64,000 bases of DNA from Ureibacillus thermophilus (GCF_004331915.1 NZ_CP036528.1:1068567-1132566); one strand, 5' to 3'; shown: positions 1-9,056, numbered from the stretch's first letter. The notes: a model not told the origin generated them from the letters alone. Made by a program: numbers and translations.

Positions 1-1230
1 GAAGTTCTTCACCCCGAGGGGCTGACGGTCATTCCAGAGAAGGGATTCTAAGGGCTCTCATCGCTGCCCCACTCGAAGGCATCGACACCTTTACCGCCCT
101 TCATCATCGATTGGATAAAGACCTTCGTTTCCGTTATCAATGCGGTTTATCGATTGATCGCCCCGCACCGTCTATCTCCACTCTCAGCCGGGTTTTTGCG
201 GCACTTACCAAAAAAAAGCTGGCTGAAAAGATCTTCCTTGACTTGGTACAGTTAGCTCAGGAGGAAGGAATAATTGACGGCAGCCACCAGGCCATCGACA
301 GTGCCGCCATTGATGCTTACGAAAAGAAGCAGCCTAAGAAGCGAAGTGAACAAACAGGCAACGCTAATTGGGGGGCAAAGTTTGATTCCTTCGGTAATAA
401 AATTACTTGGTTTGGCTATAAGATGCATCTTTCCGTTGACACCAAAAGTGAATTACCAATGGCAATTGAAGTAACCCCTGCTCATATCAACGATGGGGAT
501 GTCGCACCACAATTAATTAAACAAGTAAAGAGTTGTACAAACTCTAAAATTGATTTCCTGATAATGGATGGTGGGTACGACCAGCTTAAAAACTACGAAT
601 CCACCAAGAACATCGGGGCTCAAGCTATTATTCCACTCAATTTGCGTAATGAAAAGGAGCCTCCCGAAGGAATTGCCTCCAATGGAACTCCACGCTGTTC
701 GATGGGGTACGAAATGACTTATTGGGGCGCCAATAAGGATCAGCTCAAATTCAGATGTCCACACGCAACCGGAAAAGTGGATTGCCCATTAGGAATGGCA
801 GCCTGTTCATCCTCCAACTATGGAATGGTAGTAAAAATTAACGTGAATAAGGATCTTCGCCGGTACTCTAATCCACACCGCGATTCCAAACGTTGGAAAG
901 AACTTTACAATGAGCGAACCAGTGTAGAACGGTGCAATTCAAGAATGAAAAGTTATCTTACAGCGAACTCCCTGCATGTGTGGGGAATCGATAAAGTAAA
1001 AACTCATATTTACTTGAACGCCATCGTATTACTGGTTTCAGCTCTCGCAATGGCAAAAGAGAGTAAAAAGCAACAAACCGCTTAAAAAATTTTTAAAGCG
1101 AAAAATTCTGCAAGTACAGCCAAAAAAGGACAAACAGAATATTTGTAAACCAAAGATACAAAATACCCCAATTTATTTGGGTTTCTTTTAAAACTCTTTT
1201 TAATAAAAATCTAATTTTGCAAAACTCTCA
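1..1230 (+). mobile_element. 3' part of a DDE insertion sequence, cut by the window edge
   Basis: This element carries the transposase described in the next entry. Its right end is placed at about 1230 because the same 3' sequence recurs at 58647-59037 (nearly identical) and 53023-53357 (diverged). All three copies stop resembling each other just after a shared AATTTTGCAAAA(TG)CTC end. A small hairpin (CCCAA-TTTAT-TTGGG, about 1164-1182) sits between the transposase stop and this end. The left end is outside the window. Confidence 0.8.
3..1085 (+). CDS. DDE transposase (IS5/IS1182-like), 5' end outside the window
   Basis: This is the transposase of the element at the left edge. The frame is open back to the first bases of the window, so the gene starts upstream, and the TTG at 111 is an internal codon rather than a start. 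The visible N-terminal part (RALIAAPLEGI..RYQCGLSID..PSISTLSRVF) is the DUF772-like region of IS5/IS1182-type transposases. The DDE core follows: AIDSAAIDA, LIMDGGYD, and the C-terminal block RWKELYNERTSVERCNSRMK with the conserved Y-x2-R-x3-E motif. The C-terminal 80 or so residues are repeated by fragments at 53023 and 58647. The exact IS family is uncertain. Confidence 0.85.
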   Translation, partial: SSSPRGADGHSREGILRALIAAPLEGIDTFTALHHRLDKDLRFRYQCGLSIDRPAPSISTLSRVFAALTKKKLAEKIFLDLVQLAQEEGIIDGSHQAIDSAAIDAYEKKQPKKRSEQTGNANWGAKFDSFGNKITWFGYKMHLSVDTKSELPMAIEVTPAHINDGDVAPQLIKQVKSCTNSKIDFLIMDGGYDQLKNYESTKNIGAQAIIPLNLRNEKEPPEGIASNGTPRCSMGYEMTYWGANKDQLKFRCPHATGKVDCPLGMAACSSSNYGMVVKINVNKDLRRYSNPHRDSKRWKELYNERTSVERCNSRMKSYLTANSLHVWGIDKVKTHIYLNAIVLLVSALAMAKESKKQQTA

Positions 1231-1399
1231 ATTAGTAAAACTATTAAATTTTAAACAAATAGCGTGGATGATCTATTTTCCACGAATTATGAAATAAACA
1301 ATAAAAATGTGTTTTTTAATTTTCGCAATGTGTCGCATTCGTATTTGGCTAAATGTAAATTGAAAAACTGGTTTGTTCATTGAAATGGAGGTAATTAAT
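1086..1399. other. IS end and AT-rich gap before the TetR gene
   Basis: The first 145 bases are the non-coding right end of the insertion sequence. The rest (about 1231-1385) is AT-rich and holds no open gene that I can support. The promoter of the TetR gene must lie here, but I see no convincing -35/-10 pair. Confidence 0.5.
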
Positions 1400-1972
1400 T
1401 TGCCAAGGGGCCGAAAAGTGAACTCTAGCGGAGAAAAAAGTAAAAAGTTACTGCTAGAAAAGGCTATCGAGTTATTTTCTCAACGCGGTTATCATGAAAC
1501 AAAAATTAGTGATATTGTAAAAGCCGCTAATCTCACACAACCAACTTTTTATTTATATTTTACGAATAAGGAATCTTTATATACTGATTTGTTATCGCAG
1601 TTTAATAACAGTGTAATAGACATTATTCATCGTGATTTAAACGATCATCATGATGGAAATGTAATTAGAAAAGTTGAAAATTGCATTTCCAATTTATTTA
1701 AATATTTCAAGGAAAATCAAAATTTAACAAAAATGGGATTTCATTCCGAAGTTTCAGAAGAAATTAAAAATTATTTTTCACAATTGCTTGAAGAACAATT
1801 CAATTTGGTGAAAAATCAGTATGGAGTGCATATAGACTCCAAGCTAATTGCTGATAGCCTCATAGGCAGTGTTGAAAGATTAGCATTTACCGCCTTGTTG
1901 GAAGAAGAAAAACAGCCAGAAGAATTAGCTTCAACAATTATCCAAATCTTCTTCCATGAGGTGTATGTATAA
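1400..1972 (+). CDS. TetR/AcrR family transcriptional regulator
   Basis: This is a DNA-binding repressor of the TetR family, 190 residues. The TTG at 1400 is preferred as the start: an ATGGAGGT ribosome site lies 8 bases upstream, and it gives the family-typical N-terminus LPRGRK. The ATG at 1373 would put the ribosome site inside the gene. The N-terminal HTH is clear (KAIELFSQRGYHETKISDIV..ANLTQPTFYLYFTNKESLY, roughly residues 15-62). The ligand domain that follows is not specific enough to name an inducer. The gene stands alone, is convergent with slaP and shares a terminator with it. The usual targets of such regulators (an adjacent efflux or fatty-acid gene) are not visible, so the regulon is unknown. 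Confidence 0.85.
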   Translation: MPRGRKVNSSGEKSKKLLLEKAIELFSQRGYHETKISDIVKAANLTQPTFYLYFTNKESLYTDLLSQFNNSVIDIIHRDLNDHHDGNVIRKVENCISNLFKYFKENQNLTKMGFHSEVSEEIKNYFSQLLEEQFNLVKNQYGVHIDSKLIADSLIGSVERLAFTALLEEEKQPEELASTIIQIFFHEVYV

Positions 1973-1988
1973 TCCTTCATACTATAAG

Positions 1989-2040
1989 AAAAAGTTAGGC
2001 TTACTAGAAAGATATCATTTTTCTAGTAAGCCTAACTTTT
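1989..2040. terminator. bidirectional intrinsic terminator between tetR and slaP
   Basis: Long inverted repeat (AAAAAGTTAGGCTTACTAGA and its complement) with an 8-base loop. It is flanked by A-runs on one side and T-runs on the other, so it can stop transcription from both convergent genes. Confidence 0.85.
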
Positions 2041-2053
2041 AATTTATGTTTCA

Positions 2054-2956
2054 TTATTTTTCTTGAATCACTCTAGCAGTCCAACGGGATAAATCGGCGC
2101 CTTCTGCATTTACTAATTTGCTTGGGAAAATGAATGTCCAAGGTTTTGTGGAGTTTGGCTGCACCGTTAAAACTGGATCCATTTTAAAGGAGCCTTTTGC
2201 TACTTGTTTTCCGTTGGCATCAATAATTTCCAAAGGCAATTGTTCGATATTAATCGCTTTGGAGTTTCCGTTGCGAATGAAAATGGATGCATGCAAACTA
2301 TTATCTTCCTGCAATTTAATTTGCAAGCCTGTAAAGTTCACTTCATTTTTGCCGAGTTTTGGCAAGTCTTTTACTATTTTTGCGAGCAGTTCTTGTTGTT
2401 CTTTTGGCAATTGTTTTTTCCAAGATTCATCTAAATCTAATTGATGTTCTCTTAAAGAAGAGAGGTTAAAGGCGATTTTCCAGCCTTCCTCTGGGAGTTC
2501 ATCGGTTTCCAAGCAGTCCTTTTCAAAAGTGAAAACCCAAGGACGTGCGCTTTCTGGCGGGATTTTTCCAAGTTGTTTAAAATCGAACCATTTTGCACCA
2601 AGGCGTTTATTATCTTTGTCTAACAAAATTAACTCTACTTCGCCAAGTTCAATTGTTTGAGGCAGGGAGGAACGGAAAAAGGCTTTTACGTTCCAATCTC
2701 CTGTAAAGAAATTTCGTTCAATGTTGATGGCGGCAAGGGATAATTGGTTTGGTTTTAACGGCTCTAATTCATTGGCCAAGAAACGAAAGACATATTCTTG
2801 TTCTTGGGGCACTTTCCAATCAGGATGGATGGATAATTTCGTTTTGACAAGCCCTTTATTTTTGGATTGCTTTGTATCTTTTACAAGTTCTTTTGAATCG
2901 ATTGCGCTATCGGCACCGACTTTATCTGTTTTTTTGAAAAATGAGAAGATGCTCAT
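2054..2956 (-). CDS. slaP: SlaP-like accessory Sec system S-layer assembly protein
   Basis: This 300-residue, charged, probably cytosolic protein belongs to the family that works with SecA2 to export S-layer proteins (SlaP of Bacillus anthracis). Two copies of the SLAP repeat are visible. The first is at about residues 40-150 (WKVPQEQEYVF..NIERNFFTGDWNVKAFFRSS..PPESARPWVFTFEK). The second is at about 175-290 (WKKQLPKEQQELLAKI..NFTGLQIKLQEDNSLHASIFIRNG..PNSTKPWTFIFP). No signal peptide is seen. Its ATG overlaps the secA2 stop by four bases (ATGA), so the two are translationally coupled. The neighbouring secA2 makes the assignment firm. The S-layer substrate gene itself is not in this window. 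Confidence 0.85.
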   Translation of the reverse strand: MSIFSFFKKTDKVGADSAIDSKELVKDTKQSKNKGLVKTKLSIHPDWKVPQEQEYVFRFLANELEPLKPNQLSLAAINIERNFFTGDWNVKAFFRSSLPQTIELGEVELILLDKDNKRLGAKWFDFKQLGKIPPESARPWVFTFEKDCLETDELPEEGWKIAFNLSSLREHQLDLDESWKKQLPKEQQELLAKIVKDLPKLGKNEVNFTGLQIKLQEDNSLHASIFIRNGNSKAINIEQLPLEIIDANGKQVAKGSFKMDPVLTVQPNSTKPWTFIFPSKLVNAEGADLSRWTARVIQEK

Positions 2957-5319
2957 ATTTCTTCCACCTGCTCTTTCACTGTTAATGATTTCATAAAGTT
3001 AACAATTTCTTGTACTATATTGCGGCGTAGTTCTTGATAGTTTTTCTCAAATAATTCTAATCCTTCACGCTGGTAAATGCGCATTGGGTCTTCTTGTTGA
3101 TACTGGCGCAAACCAATTCCTTCTTTTAAGTGGGTCATTTGTTCAAGGTGTTTTATCCAAATACTATCGATATAATTAAGCATTACTTGTGTTGAAACTT
3201 CAATTACCCGTTCGTTTTCTTTGAAGCTTTCAATGAATTCCAATAATTCATCAAGAGAAGGCTTTATTGCCTCTAAAATGCGTTTTACTTTTGGTTCATT
3301 GCGGTCAATGGTTACAGGAGTAAGGAATAGGGAATTGATTACTCTCTCTATCTCATCGTGTTTCCATTCGCTTACATCCAACTCTTCCGGTGCGTTATCG
3401 TGAACAGCAAATTCAACTGTGTCTACAACCATTTCTTTTAATAGTTTGATTGTATTGTCGCTTTCGAGCACTTTATCGCGAAGGCTGTAAATAACGCGAC
3501 GTTGATCGTTAATGACATCATCCAGTTTTAAGTTGTATTCGCGCATGGAGAAGTAGGCGCCTTCCACAATCCGTTGTGTGCGGTCGATGAGTTCGTTAAT
3601 TTCTTTATTCAAGATGCGGCCTTCTTCATCAACAACCATTTTCTTTTTGAATTTTTCCACGTCTTCTTTCGCGAAACGGCGGAACATATCGTCTTCAATC
3701 GACAGAATAAATCGGCTTTCCCCTGGGTCGCCTTGCCGTCCTGAACGACCTCTTAACTGGTTGTCGATCCGGCGGCTTTCATGTTTTTCTGTACCGATGA
3801 CATATAAACCGCCAAGTTCTGCAACACCTTCGCCAAGAACGATGTCGGTACCACGTCCAGCCATATTGGTTGCCACGGTGATGCGTCCCTTTTGGCCAGC
3901 TTGGGAAATTAATTCCACTTCTTGTTCCACGGTTTTTGCGTTCAGCAACTGATAAGGAAGGCCCTCTTTATCTAAATATTTAGCGACTTCTTCAGATTGA
4001 AGAATAGAAGTTGTTCCAATTAAAATGGGCTGTCCTTTTTTGTGGCGTTCTTTTACTTCTTTCACTACATATTTGTATTTAGCATCTTTAGATTCAAAAA
4101 TGATGTCCGGATGGTCAACGCGGATTTTTGGGCGGTTCGTTGGAATTTGGATAACCCGCATGCCGTAAACTTCTAAAAACTCTTTTTCTTGCGTTTTTGC
4201 TGTACCAGTCATTCCGGATAGAATCGGATACATGCGGAAATAGTTTTGGATGGTGATTTGAGCTTGGGCTTTATTTTCTTCTGTGATTGGAACGCCTTCT
4301 TTTGCTTCAATGGCTTGGTGCAAACCATCTGATAAAGAACGACCTTCCATAATCCGTCCTGTGAACATATCCACAAGCTGCACTTTGCCATCTTTTATGA
4401 TGTAATCGACATTTTTTTCAAACATCACATGAGCTCGAACTGCTTGAATCACATAGTGATAGAGGGTTTGGTGTTCCAGGTCGTACAAATTGTCAACACC
4501 AAAGGCTTCCTCTACTTTTTCAATTCCTCGCTCAGTAAGCGTTGTTGCTTTTGTTTCATCATCAAATTCGTAATCGACATCTTTGACGAAACGTTTTGCC
4601 AAGATGGCAGCAATTCGATGCAATTCTTCATTGGCTTTCATTTTTCCTGCAATGATGAGTGGCGTTTTTGCTTCATCAATAAGAACGGAGTCCACTTCGT
4701 CAATGATGGCGAAGTGATATGGACGCTGCACTTTATCTTCAAGGTTACGAACCATATTGTCGCGCAAATAGTCAAAGCCAAATTCCGTACCTACGCCATA
4801 GGTAATATCTGCTTGATAGGCGCGTTTTTTATCAGCCGGGTCCATCATTGGCAAATTCAATCCAACTGTTAATCCTAAAAAGCGGTGAATTTGACCGATT
4901 AATTCATAGTCCCGTTTTGCTAAATAATCGTTTACGGTAATCACGTGCACGCCTTTTCCTTCAAGAGCTCGAACATAAGAAGGAAGGGAAGCAACCAACG
5001 TTTTCCCTTCTCCAGTAGCCATTTCCGAAATATTTCCTTCCGCAATCACCAGACCACCAATTAATTGCACGTCATAGTGCCGCATATTTAACACGCGCTT
5101 TGAGGCTTCACGTACAACGGCAAAGGCATCTGGGATAATGTCGTGAATTGTTGCACCGTTTTGCAATTGTTCTTTAAATTTATTTGTCATACTTCGAAGC
5201 TCGTCGTCCGACATAGCTTCATAAGTAGCTTCCAATTGATTAATTTGATTAACGATTTTATAGTAAGGTTTTAATTCTCTTTTACTTGTTTTTTCCTTAT
5301 TTTTTAAGAAAGATAACAT
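2953..5319 (-). CDS. secA2: accessory Sec translocase ATPase SecA2
   Basis: This is a DEAD-type motor ATPase that pushes selected preproteins through SecYEG; in related organisms SecA2 serves S-layer proteins. The start is taken at the ATG of MLSFLKNKEK (5317-5319), which follows AAAGGAG by about 13 bases. An in-frame ATG at 5350-5352 has no ribosome site and precedes the AAAGGAG. Visible motifs: Walker A GEGKT (MATGEGKTLVA), Walker [32 protein letters not shown], and [13 protein letters not shown]. The protein (788 residues) lacks the C-terminal zinc-binding SecB/lipid tail that the second SecA at 49005 has, which is the usual distinction between SecA2 and SecA1. It is the first gene of the secA2-slaP operon. 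Confidence 0.93.
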   Translation of the reverse strand: MLSFLKNKEKTSKRELKPYYKIVNQINQLEATYEAMSDDELRSMTNKFKEQLQNGATIHDIIPDAFAVVREASKRVLNMRHYDVQLIGGLVIAEGNISEMATGEGKTLVASLPSYVRALEGKGVHVITVNDYLAKRDYELIGQIHRFLGLTVGLNLPMMDPADKKRAYQADITYGVGTEFGFDYLRDNMVRNLEDKVQRPYHFAIIDEVDSVLIDEAKTPLIIAGKMKANEELHRIAAILAKRFVKDVDYEFDDETKATTLTERGIEKVEEAFGVDNLYDLEHQTLYHYVIQAVRAHVMFEKNVDYIIKDGKVQLVDMFTGRIMEGRSLSDGLHQAIEAKEGVPITEENKAQAQITIQNYFRMYPILSGMTGTAKTQEKEFLEVYGMRVIQIPTNRPKIRVDHPDIIFESKDAKYKYVVKEVKERHKKGQPILIGTTSILQSEEVAKYLDKEGLPYQLLNAKTVEQEVELISQAGQKGRITVATNMAGRGTDIVLGEGVAELGGLYVIGTEKHESRRIDNQLRGRSGRQGDPGESRFILSIEDDMFRRFAKEDVEKFKKKMVVDEEGRILNKEINELIDRTQRIVEGAYFSMREYNLKLDDVINDQRRVIYSLRDKVLESDNTIKLLKEMVVDTVEFAVHDNAPEELDVSEWKHDEIERVINSLFLTPVTIDRNEPKVKRILEAIKPSLDELLEFIESFKENERVIEVSTQVMLNYIDSIWIKHLEQMTHLKEGIGLRQYQQEDPMRIYQREGLELFEKNYQELRRNIVQEIVNFMKSLTVKEQVEEI

Positions 5320-5370
5320 TTTAGTGATTGCGCTCCTTTTATCCTGTCTCATCTTGTAGACTCTTCACTT

Positions 5371-5399
5371 ATTCTATCAAACTTTTGATTGGATGACTA
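5371..5399 (-). promoter_or_regulatory. possible sigma-A promoter of secA2-slaP
   Basis: On the minus strand TAGTCA, a 17-base spacer and TAGAAT lie about 50 bases before the start codon. The -35 match is only 4 of 6, so this is a weak candidate. Confidence 0.35.
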
Positions 5400-5559
5400 C
5401 TTCGCACCAAGGAAAAATAATGGGGTGGTGAAAATTAACAAATTATGTTTTGGATATAGAAAAGCAGGAATTTCAGTGGAAAACTGTTACATTAAGATTA
5501 TCTCGGTTAGAATATGACAATTATTAAAATTCGATTACGTTTTTGAAACGTTGTGTTAG

Positions 5560-5815
5560 TACGTTTGGTTTCTTAATATCAATAGGATTGGATGCATCTT
5601 CATTTGGTGCGTTTGGCTTCTTAATAGGAGCGGATGCAGCCCATTTGGTACGTTTGGCTTCTTAATAGGAGCGGATGCAGCCCATTTGGTGCGTTTGGCT
5701 TCTTAATAGGAGCGGATGCAGCCCATTTGGTGCGTTTAACTTCTCAATAGGGGCGGATGGTACTGCATTTCGTGCGGATACCTTCTCAATTGGAGCAGAT
5801 CCAAGCTCATTTTTA
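5560..5815 (-). repeat. repeat array 1 of the 21/42-bp family (short, about four units)
   Basis: Tandem copies on the minus strand alternate cores like GCATCCGCTC and CCAAACGCAC. Three central units are almost identical with a 41-base period; the outer units are diverged and drift toward the 21-bp half-unit spacing of the other arrays. It lies between ctpB and secA2, just past the ctpB terminator, and reads in the direction of ctpB transcription. A GTG-started reading frame (5859 down to 5662) runs through it, but the 41-base period breaks frame from unit to unit, so I do not call a gene. Confidence 0.85.
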
Positions 5816-5877
5816 TCATCCCATTTAGTTCGAATAAATCCTAACTTATTTTCTAGCACCGTATTTTTTCTCTACAA

Positions 5878-5915
5878 AAAAAAATGGCATTGGCTTCATC
5901 TACCAACACCATTTT
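5878..5915 (-). terminator. intrinsic terminator of the CtpB-type protease gene
   Basis: On the minus strand ATGGTGTTGG pairs with CCAATGCCAT (allowing G-U pairs) around a short loop, followed by eight T residues. It lies just after the stop codon of the protease gene. Confidence 0.75.
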
Positions 5916-5921
5916 AAATAA

Positions 5922-7355
5922 TTAATTCTCTACTGTAATGTGCAAGTAAATACCATTGATAGGAGATTTTCCTTTCGAATCTTTTAACGTTGGATGAACA
6001 ATGAGCATATATTCTGCTCCGGAAGTTAGTGGTTGTTTTGGCGTTATGTATAATTCATTTCCTTCCGCATGCAAATCAACTTCTATTTGATTTCCGCCTA
6101 AAGCAACTAAATCCACGTCGTCATCCTTTACTGTGCCGATTTTTCGGTTTAATGTCACTTTAAACGTTTTTGTTGTTGGAATATTCATTAAACTTTTCAA
6201 CTCTTTATAATTCGCCAGTTGTTCTTTAATAGCATCATAATGTGCTTGATAAATAGGATCAGAAGAAGTTTCTATATTAGGTTTTACTCCGATTTTATTG
6301 ATGGAGTTGCCTTTTGGACTTAAAAATTCGCCGATGGTTAATTTTAAATATCCATTATCTGAAAGTCCATAAAAGCCTTGCATTGTTCCTTTGCCGTAAG
6401 TATTTTCACCATATAAAACAGCCGCATTGTAGTCTTTCAAAGCAGCAGCGGTCATTTCAGAGGCGCTGGCGCTGTAACGGTTGATGAGCAGTTTTGTATT
6501 GCTGTCAAAAATCGGTTGGATATATTTTGGCAAACCAATAAGGAGAGCCCCATTTTCTGTTAATGTATATTTATTGTCCTCGTTATCATAGTATAAATAG
6601 TAATTTGTGTTATTTTCTTTCATTTTAACTTGATAAGCATAAGAAGCATCTTTAAATAAAGCAATTACTTCTTCAGCTGCATCTACATATCCGCCGCCGT
6701 TATTTTGCAAATCTAAGATGAAAGTAGTGGCTCCTTGATTCTTAAGTTTTGTATATTCGTTTTTGATTAAATCCGCTGCATCTTCTGAAAAGGATAGAAG
6801 ATATATATAGCCTACATTTCCATAAAGCAATTTGCTTGTTGCAACAGGTATGGAAAACGGTTTGCGAGTAAGAATTTTCACGACCTTTTCGCCATTTGGT
6901 TTTAAAATTTCAAGAGTAACCCTAGTATTTTCATCGCCTAAAATCAATTTTTGTCCTTCTTCAAGAGATTTTCCTTTAAGAGAAATGGAGTCAACTTTTG
7001 TAATAATATCTCCTGGTTCGATGCCATTTTCCGCTGCACTGCCTTTTTCGATGACATTGGTTACTAAAAGCCCTTCTTCATGCAGCTGAATGACAACACC
7101 GATTCCAATTTGTTTCATGTTGACTGAATCAAGAAATTCTTGAAACTCATTATTAGAAAAATAGGCGGAATAGGGGTCTAACATTTCAATCAGTTCATCT
7201 ATGGTGCGGGCACTATTGATATTTCCTTTAATTTCACCCACATATTCGCTTCGAATCATTTCTTTTGCTTCTTGGAGTGGAGAAGCAGCTTGTGTATCCC
7301 ATGGAATTATGAAGAAAAAGAATAAAATTAGAAAATATAAATAGATTTTTTTCAT
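5922..7355 (-). CDS. ctpB: secreted S41-family carboxyl-terminal protease with PDZ domain and Ig-like tail
   Basis: A serine protease of the C-terminal processing (Ctp/Prc) family, 477 residues, acting outside the membrane. A signal peptide covers residues 1-23 (hydrophobic core LYFLILFFFFIIP, cut near TQA-A). A PDZ domain spans about 85-165 (GIGVVIQ..VTNVIEKGSAAENGIEPGDIITKVD). The peptidase core follows: the catalytic serine lies in SASASE (295-300) and the partner lysine in YGKGT (K322). After about residue 395 there is an extra module of about 80 residues (TFKVTLNRKIG..PLTSGAEYMLIVHPTLKDSKGK) that resembles the SbsA-type Ig-like fold of S-layer and wall proteins. This module is not usual for CtpB. 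The ribosome site GAGGTGAC precedes ATG 7355. Its substrate is unknown; in B. subtilis CtpB processes a sporulation checkpoint protein. Confidence 0.85.
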   Translation of the reverse strand: MKKIYLYFLILFFFFIIPWDTQAASPLQEAKEMIRSEYVGEIKGNINSARTIDELIEMLDPYSAYFSNNEFQEFLDSVNMKQIGIGVVIQLHEEGLLVTNVIEKGSAAENGIEPGDIITKVDSISLKGKSLEEGQKLILGDENTRVTLEILKPNGEKVVKILTRKPFSIPVATSKLLYGNVGYIYLLSFSEDAADLIKNEYTKLKNQGATTFILDLQNNGGGYVDAAEEVIALFKDASYAYQVKMKENNTNYYLYYDNEDNKYTLTENGALLIGLPKYIQPIFDSNTKLLINRYSASASEMTAAALKDYNAAVLYGENTYGKGTMQGFYGLSDNGYLKLTIGEFLSPKGNSINKIGVKPNIETSSDPIYQAHYDAIKEQLANYKELKSLMNIPTTKTFKVTLNRKIGTVKDDDVDLVALGGNQIEVDLHAEGNELYITPKQPLTSGAEYMLIVHPTLKDSKGKSPINGIYLHITVEN

Positions 7356-7587
7356 TATGTCACCTCATCTTTCAATAAATCTATTATAACAATTTTAGGA
7401 AAATTAGAGAAAGAAAAATTGATTTGGTTGCAATAGAAAGAAAAAATGGTATTCCATTGCGAAATAAAAACTAAGTAAAAATTTCAACGAAGAGTGGCAA
7501 AGTTTGAAGAATTGTATGTATATGGATGGGGAAATACAGAGGATTCTCCGTTTATATAACATATGAAGAAAAAATTTTATTTAAAAC

Positions 7588-7622
7588 AAAAAGACCTAAG
7601 CAGATGTGGCTCAGGTCTTTTT
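7588..7622 (-). terminator. intrinsic terminator of brnQ
   Basis: Stem AAAAAGACCT..AGGTCTTTTT, extended by an inner AGC/GCT pair, with a run of T on the minus strand, directly after the brnQ stop. Confidence 0.85.
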
Positions 7623-7625
7623 GTT

Positions 7626-8957
7626 TTAATGAGTTACCGTTTTTGCGGATTTTGTCATTAAATGAATCACCCAGCCAATGAGTGCACCGACAATTGCCGG
7701 AATCAGCCAGCCAAGACTTTGGTCATGTAATGGAAGGGTACCTACGATATTGGCATACCATTTAATTTCAAATCCAGCCCCACTGATGCCGTCATATAAG
7801 CTGACGAATGCAGTTGCAGCCAGTGCAAGAGTGTAAACGATTGGCGCACGGTTCCAAGCTTTGTCCATCATCACCATAAACATTAGCACGATGGAGATTG
7901 GATAGATGAATAATAAAACAGGCAATGTAATAGAAATTAATTTCGCTAAACCAAAGTTGGAAACGATGAATGAAAAAATCGTAAATACAATAGTAAAAGT
8001 TTTGTATGAGATTTTCGGAAATAATTTTGTGAAAAATGTTGCGTTGGCTGAAATTAATCCAACAGCTGTTGTTACACAGGCAAGGATGATAACAAGTGAC
8101 AAAAAAATATTTCCGGCATTGCCGTACAACACTTTTGCCGATGCAGCAATCACGCTTCCTCCATTGTCAAAATATCCAGTGACGGTAGGACTTGTTACCC
8201 CAATCCAAGATAAAGAAATATAAACGAAAGAAAGTCCAAGGGCGGCAACCACCCCTGCAAAAATCGTAATAGATACTTGTTTTGCCCGATCTATAATGCC
8301 TTTTGCTTGAATAGATTGAACAATGACAATCCCAAATACAAGGGAAGCGAGTACGTCCATTGTTAAGTAGCCTTCAATAAATCCTTTCGAAAAGGCGTTA
8401 TGGATATATTCGCCTTGTGCTGCTTGAATAGCCCCCATTGGCGTAATCACACTTTTAATAGCAAGCAATAAGATGACCATTAATAATGCTGGCGTTAATA
8501 CTTTCCCGATGCGGTCAACAAGTTTTGTCGGGTTGATCGCTAAATATAAACAAAATGCAAAGAAAATGAACGATGTAATCAATAACGGCACCCAACTGTC
8601 GCTATTGGATAAATACGGAGCGATGCCGATTTGATATGTCACCGCTCCGGTACGAGGAATCGCAAAGAACGGCCCAATGGATAAATAAACAATAGATGTG
8701 AAAATAATGCCAAACCATGGATGAATGCGGCTGGAGATTTGCTGCAAGTCCCCTCCGTTTTTGGCAACAGCCACGATACCCATTAATGGCAAACCAACAC
8801 CCGTAATAAGGAAACCGATGATGGCTGGAATGAAGTTTTCTCCAGCCTGCTGACCTAATAACGGTGGGAAGATAATATTTCCAGCTCCTAAGAAAAGAGC
8901 AAATAGCAAAAATCCGACTGCTAAATTATCTTTTACAAATTTTCTGAAATTGTTCAT
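7626..8957 (-). CDS. brnQ: branched-chain amino acid carrier BrnQ
   Basis: A sodium- or proton-coupled importer of leucine, isoleucine and valine in the cytoplasmic membrane, 443 residues, with about twelve hydrophobic segments. Family marks include the N-terminal NLAVGFLLFALFLGAGNIIFPP, GVGLPLMGI, and FFAIPRTGAVTYQIGI. Translation begins at ATG 8957 with AAAGGAG 11 bases upstream. It is a single-gene unit with its own promoter and terminator. A CodY-like operator just upstream suggests repression when branched-chain amino acids are plentiful, as for several Bacillus BCAA transporters. Confidence 0.92.
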   Translation of the reverse strand: MNNFRKFVKDNLAVGFLLFALFLGAGNIIFPPLLGQQAGENFIPAIIGFLITGVGLPLMGIVAVAKNGGDLQQISSRIHPWFGIIFTSIVYLSIGPFFAIPRTGAVTYQIGIAPYLSNSDSWVPLLITSFIFFAFCLYLAINPTKLVDRIGKVLTPALLMVILLLAIKSVITPMGAIQAAQGEYIHNAFSKGFIEGYLTMDVLASLVFGIVIVQSIQAKGIIDRAKQVSITIFAGVVAALGLSFVYISLSWIGVTSPTVTGYFDNGGSVIAASAKVLYGNAGNIFLSLVIILACVTTAVGLISANATFFTKLFPKISYKTFTIVFTIFSFIVSNFGLAKLISITLPVLLFIYPISIVLMFMVMMDKAWNRAPIVYTLALAATAFVSLYDGISGAGFEIKWYANIVGTLPLHDQSLGWLIPAIVGALIGWVIHLMTKSAKTVTH

Positions 8958-8991
8958 CGCTGTAAAATCTCCTTTAATTCAAAAGAAATGA

Positions 8992-9006
8992 AATTTTCAA
9001 AAAACT
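8992..9006 (-). promoter_or_regulatory. putative CodY box upstream of brnQ
   Basis: The minus strand reads AGTTTTTTGAAAATT, which matches 13 of 15 positions of the CodY consensus AATTTTCWGAAAATT. It lies between the predicted promoter and the start codon, a position suited to repression. Confidence 0.5.
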
Positions 9007-9027
9007 TATGTTTATTGATACTGTCGA

Positions 9028-9056
9028 ATTTTATCATATATTGTCGAAAAGGACAA
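9028..9056 (-). promoter_or_regulatory. brnQ: candidate sigma-A promoter of brnQ
   Basis: On the minus strand TTGTCC, 17 bases, TAAAAT. The spacing is ideal and the hexamers are close to consensus. It lies directly upstream of the CodY-like box. Confidence 0.5.

Noticed and set aside
5320-5352. Upstream ATG of secA2 at 5352
   Set aside because: It lies before the AAAGGAG site, and relatives start at the equivalent of the downstream ATG.
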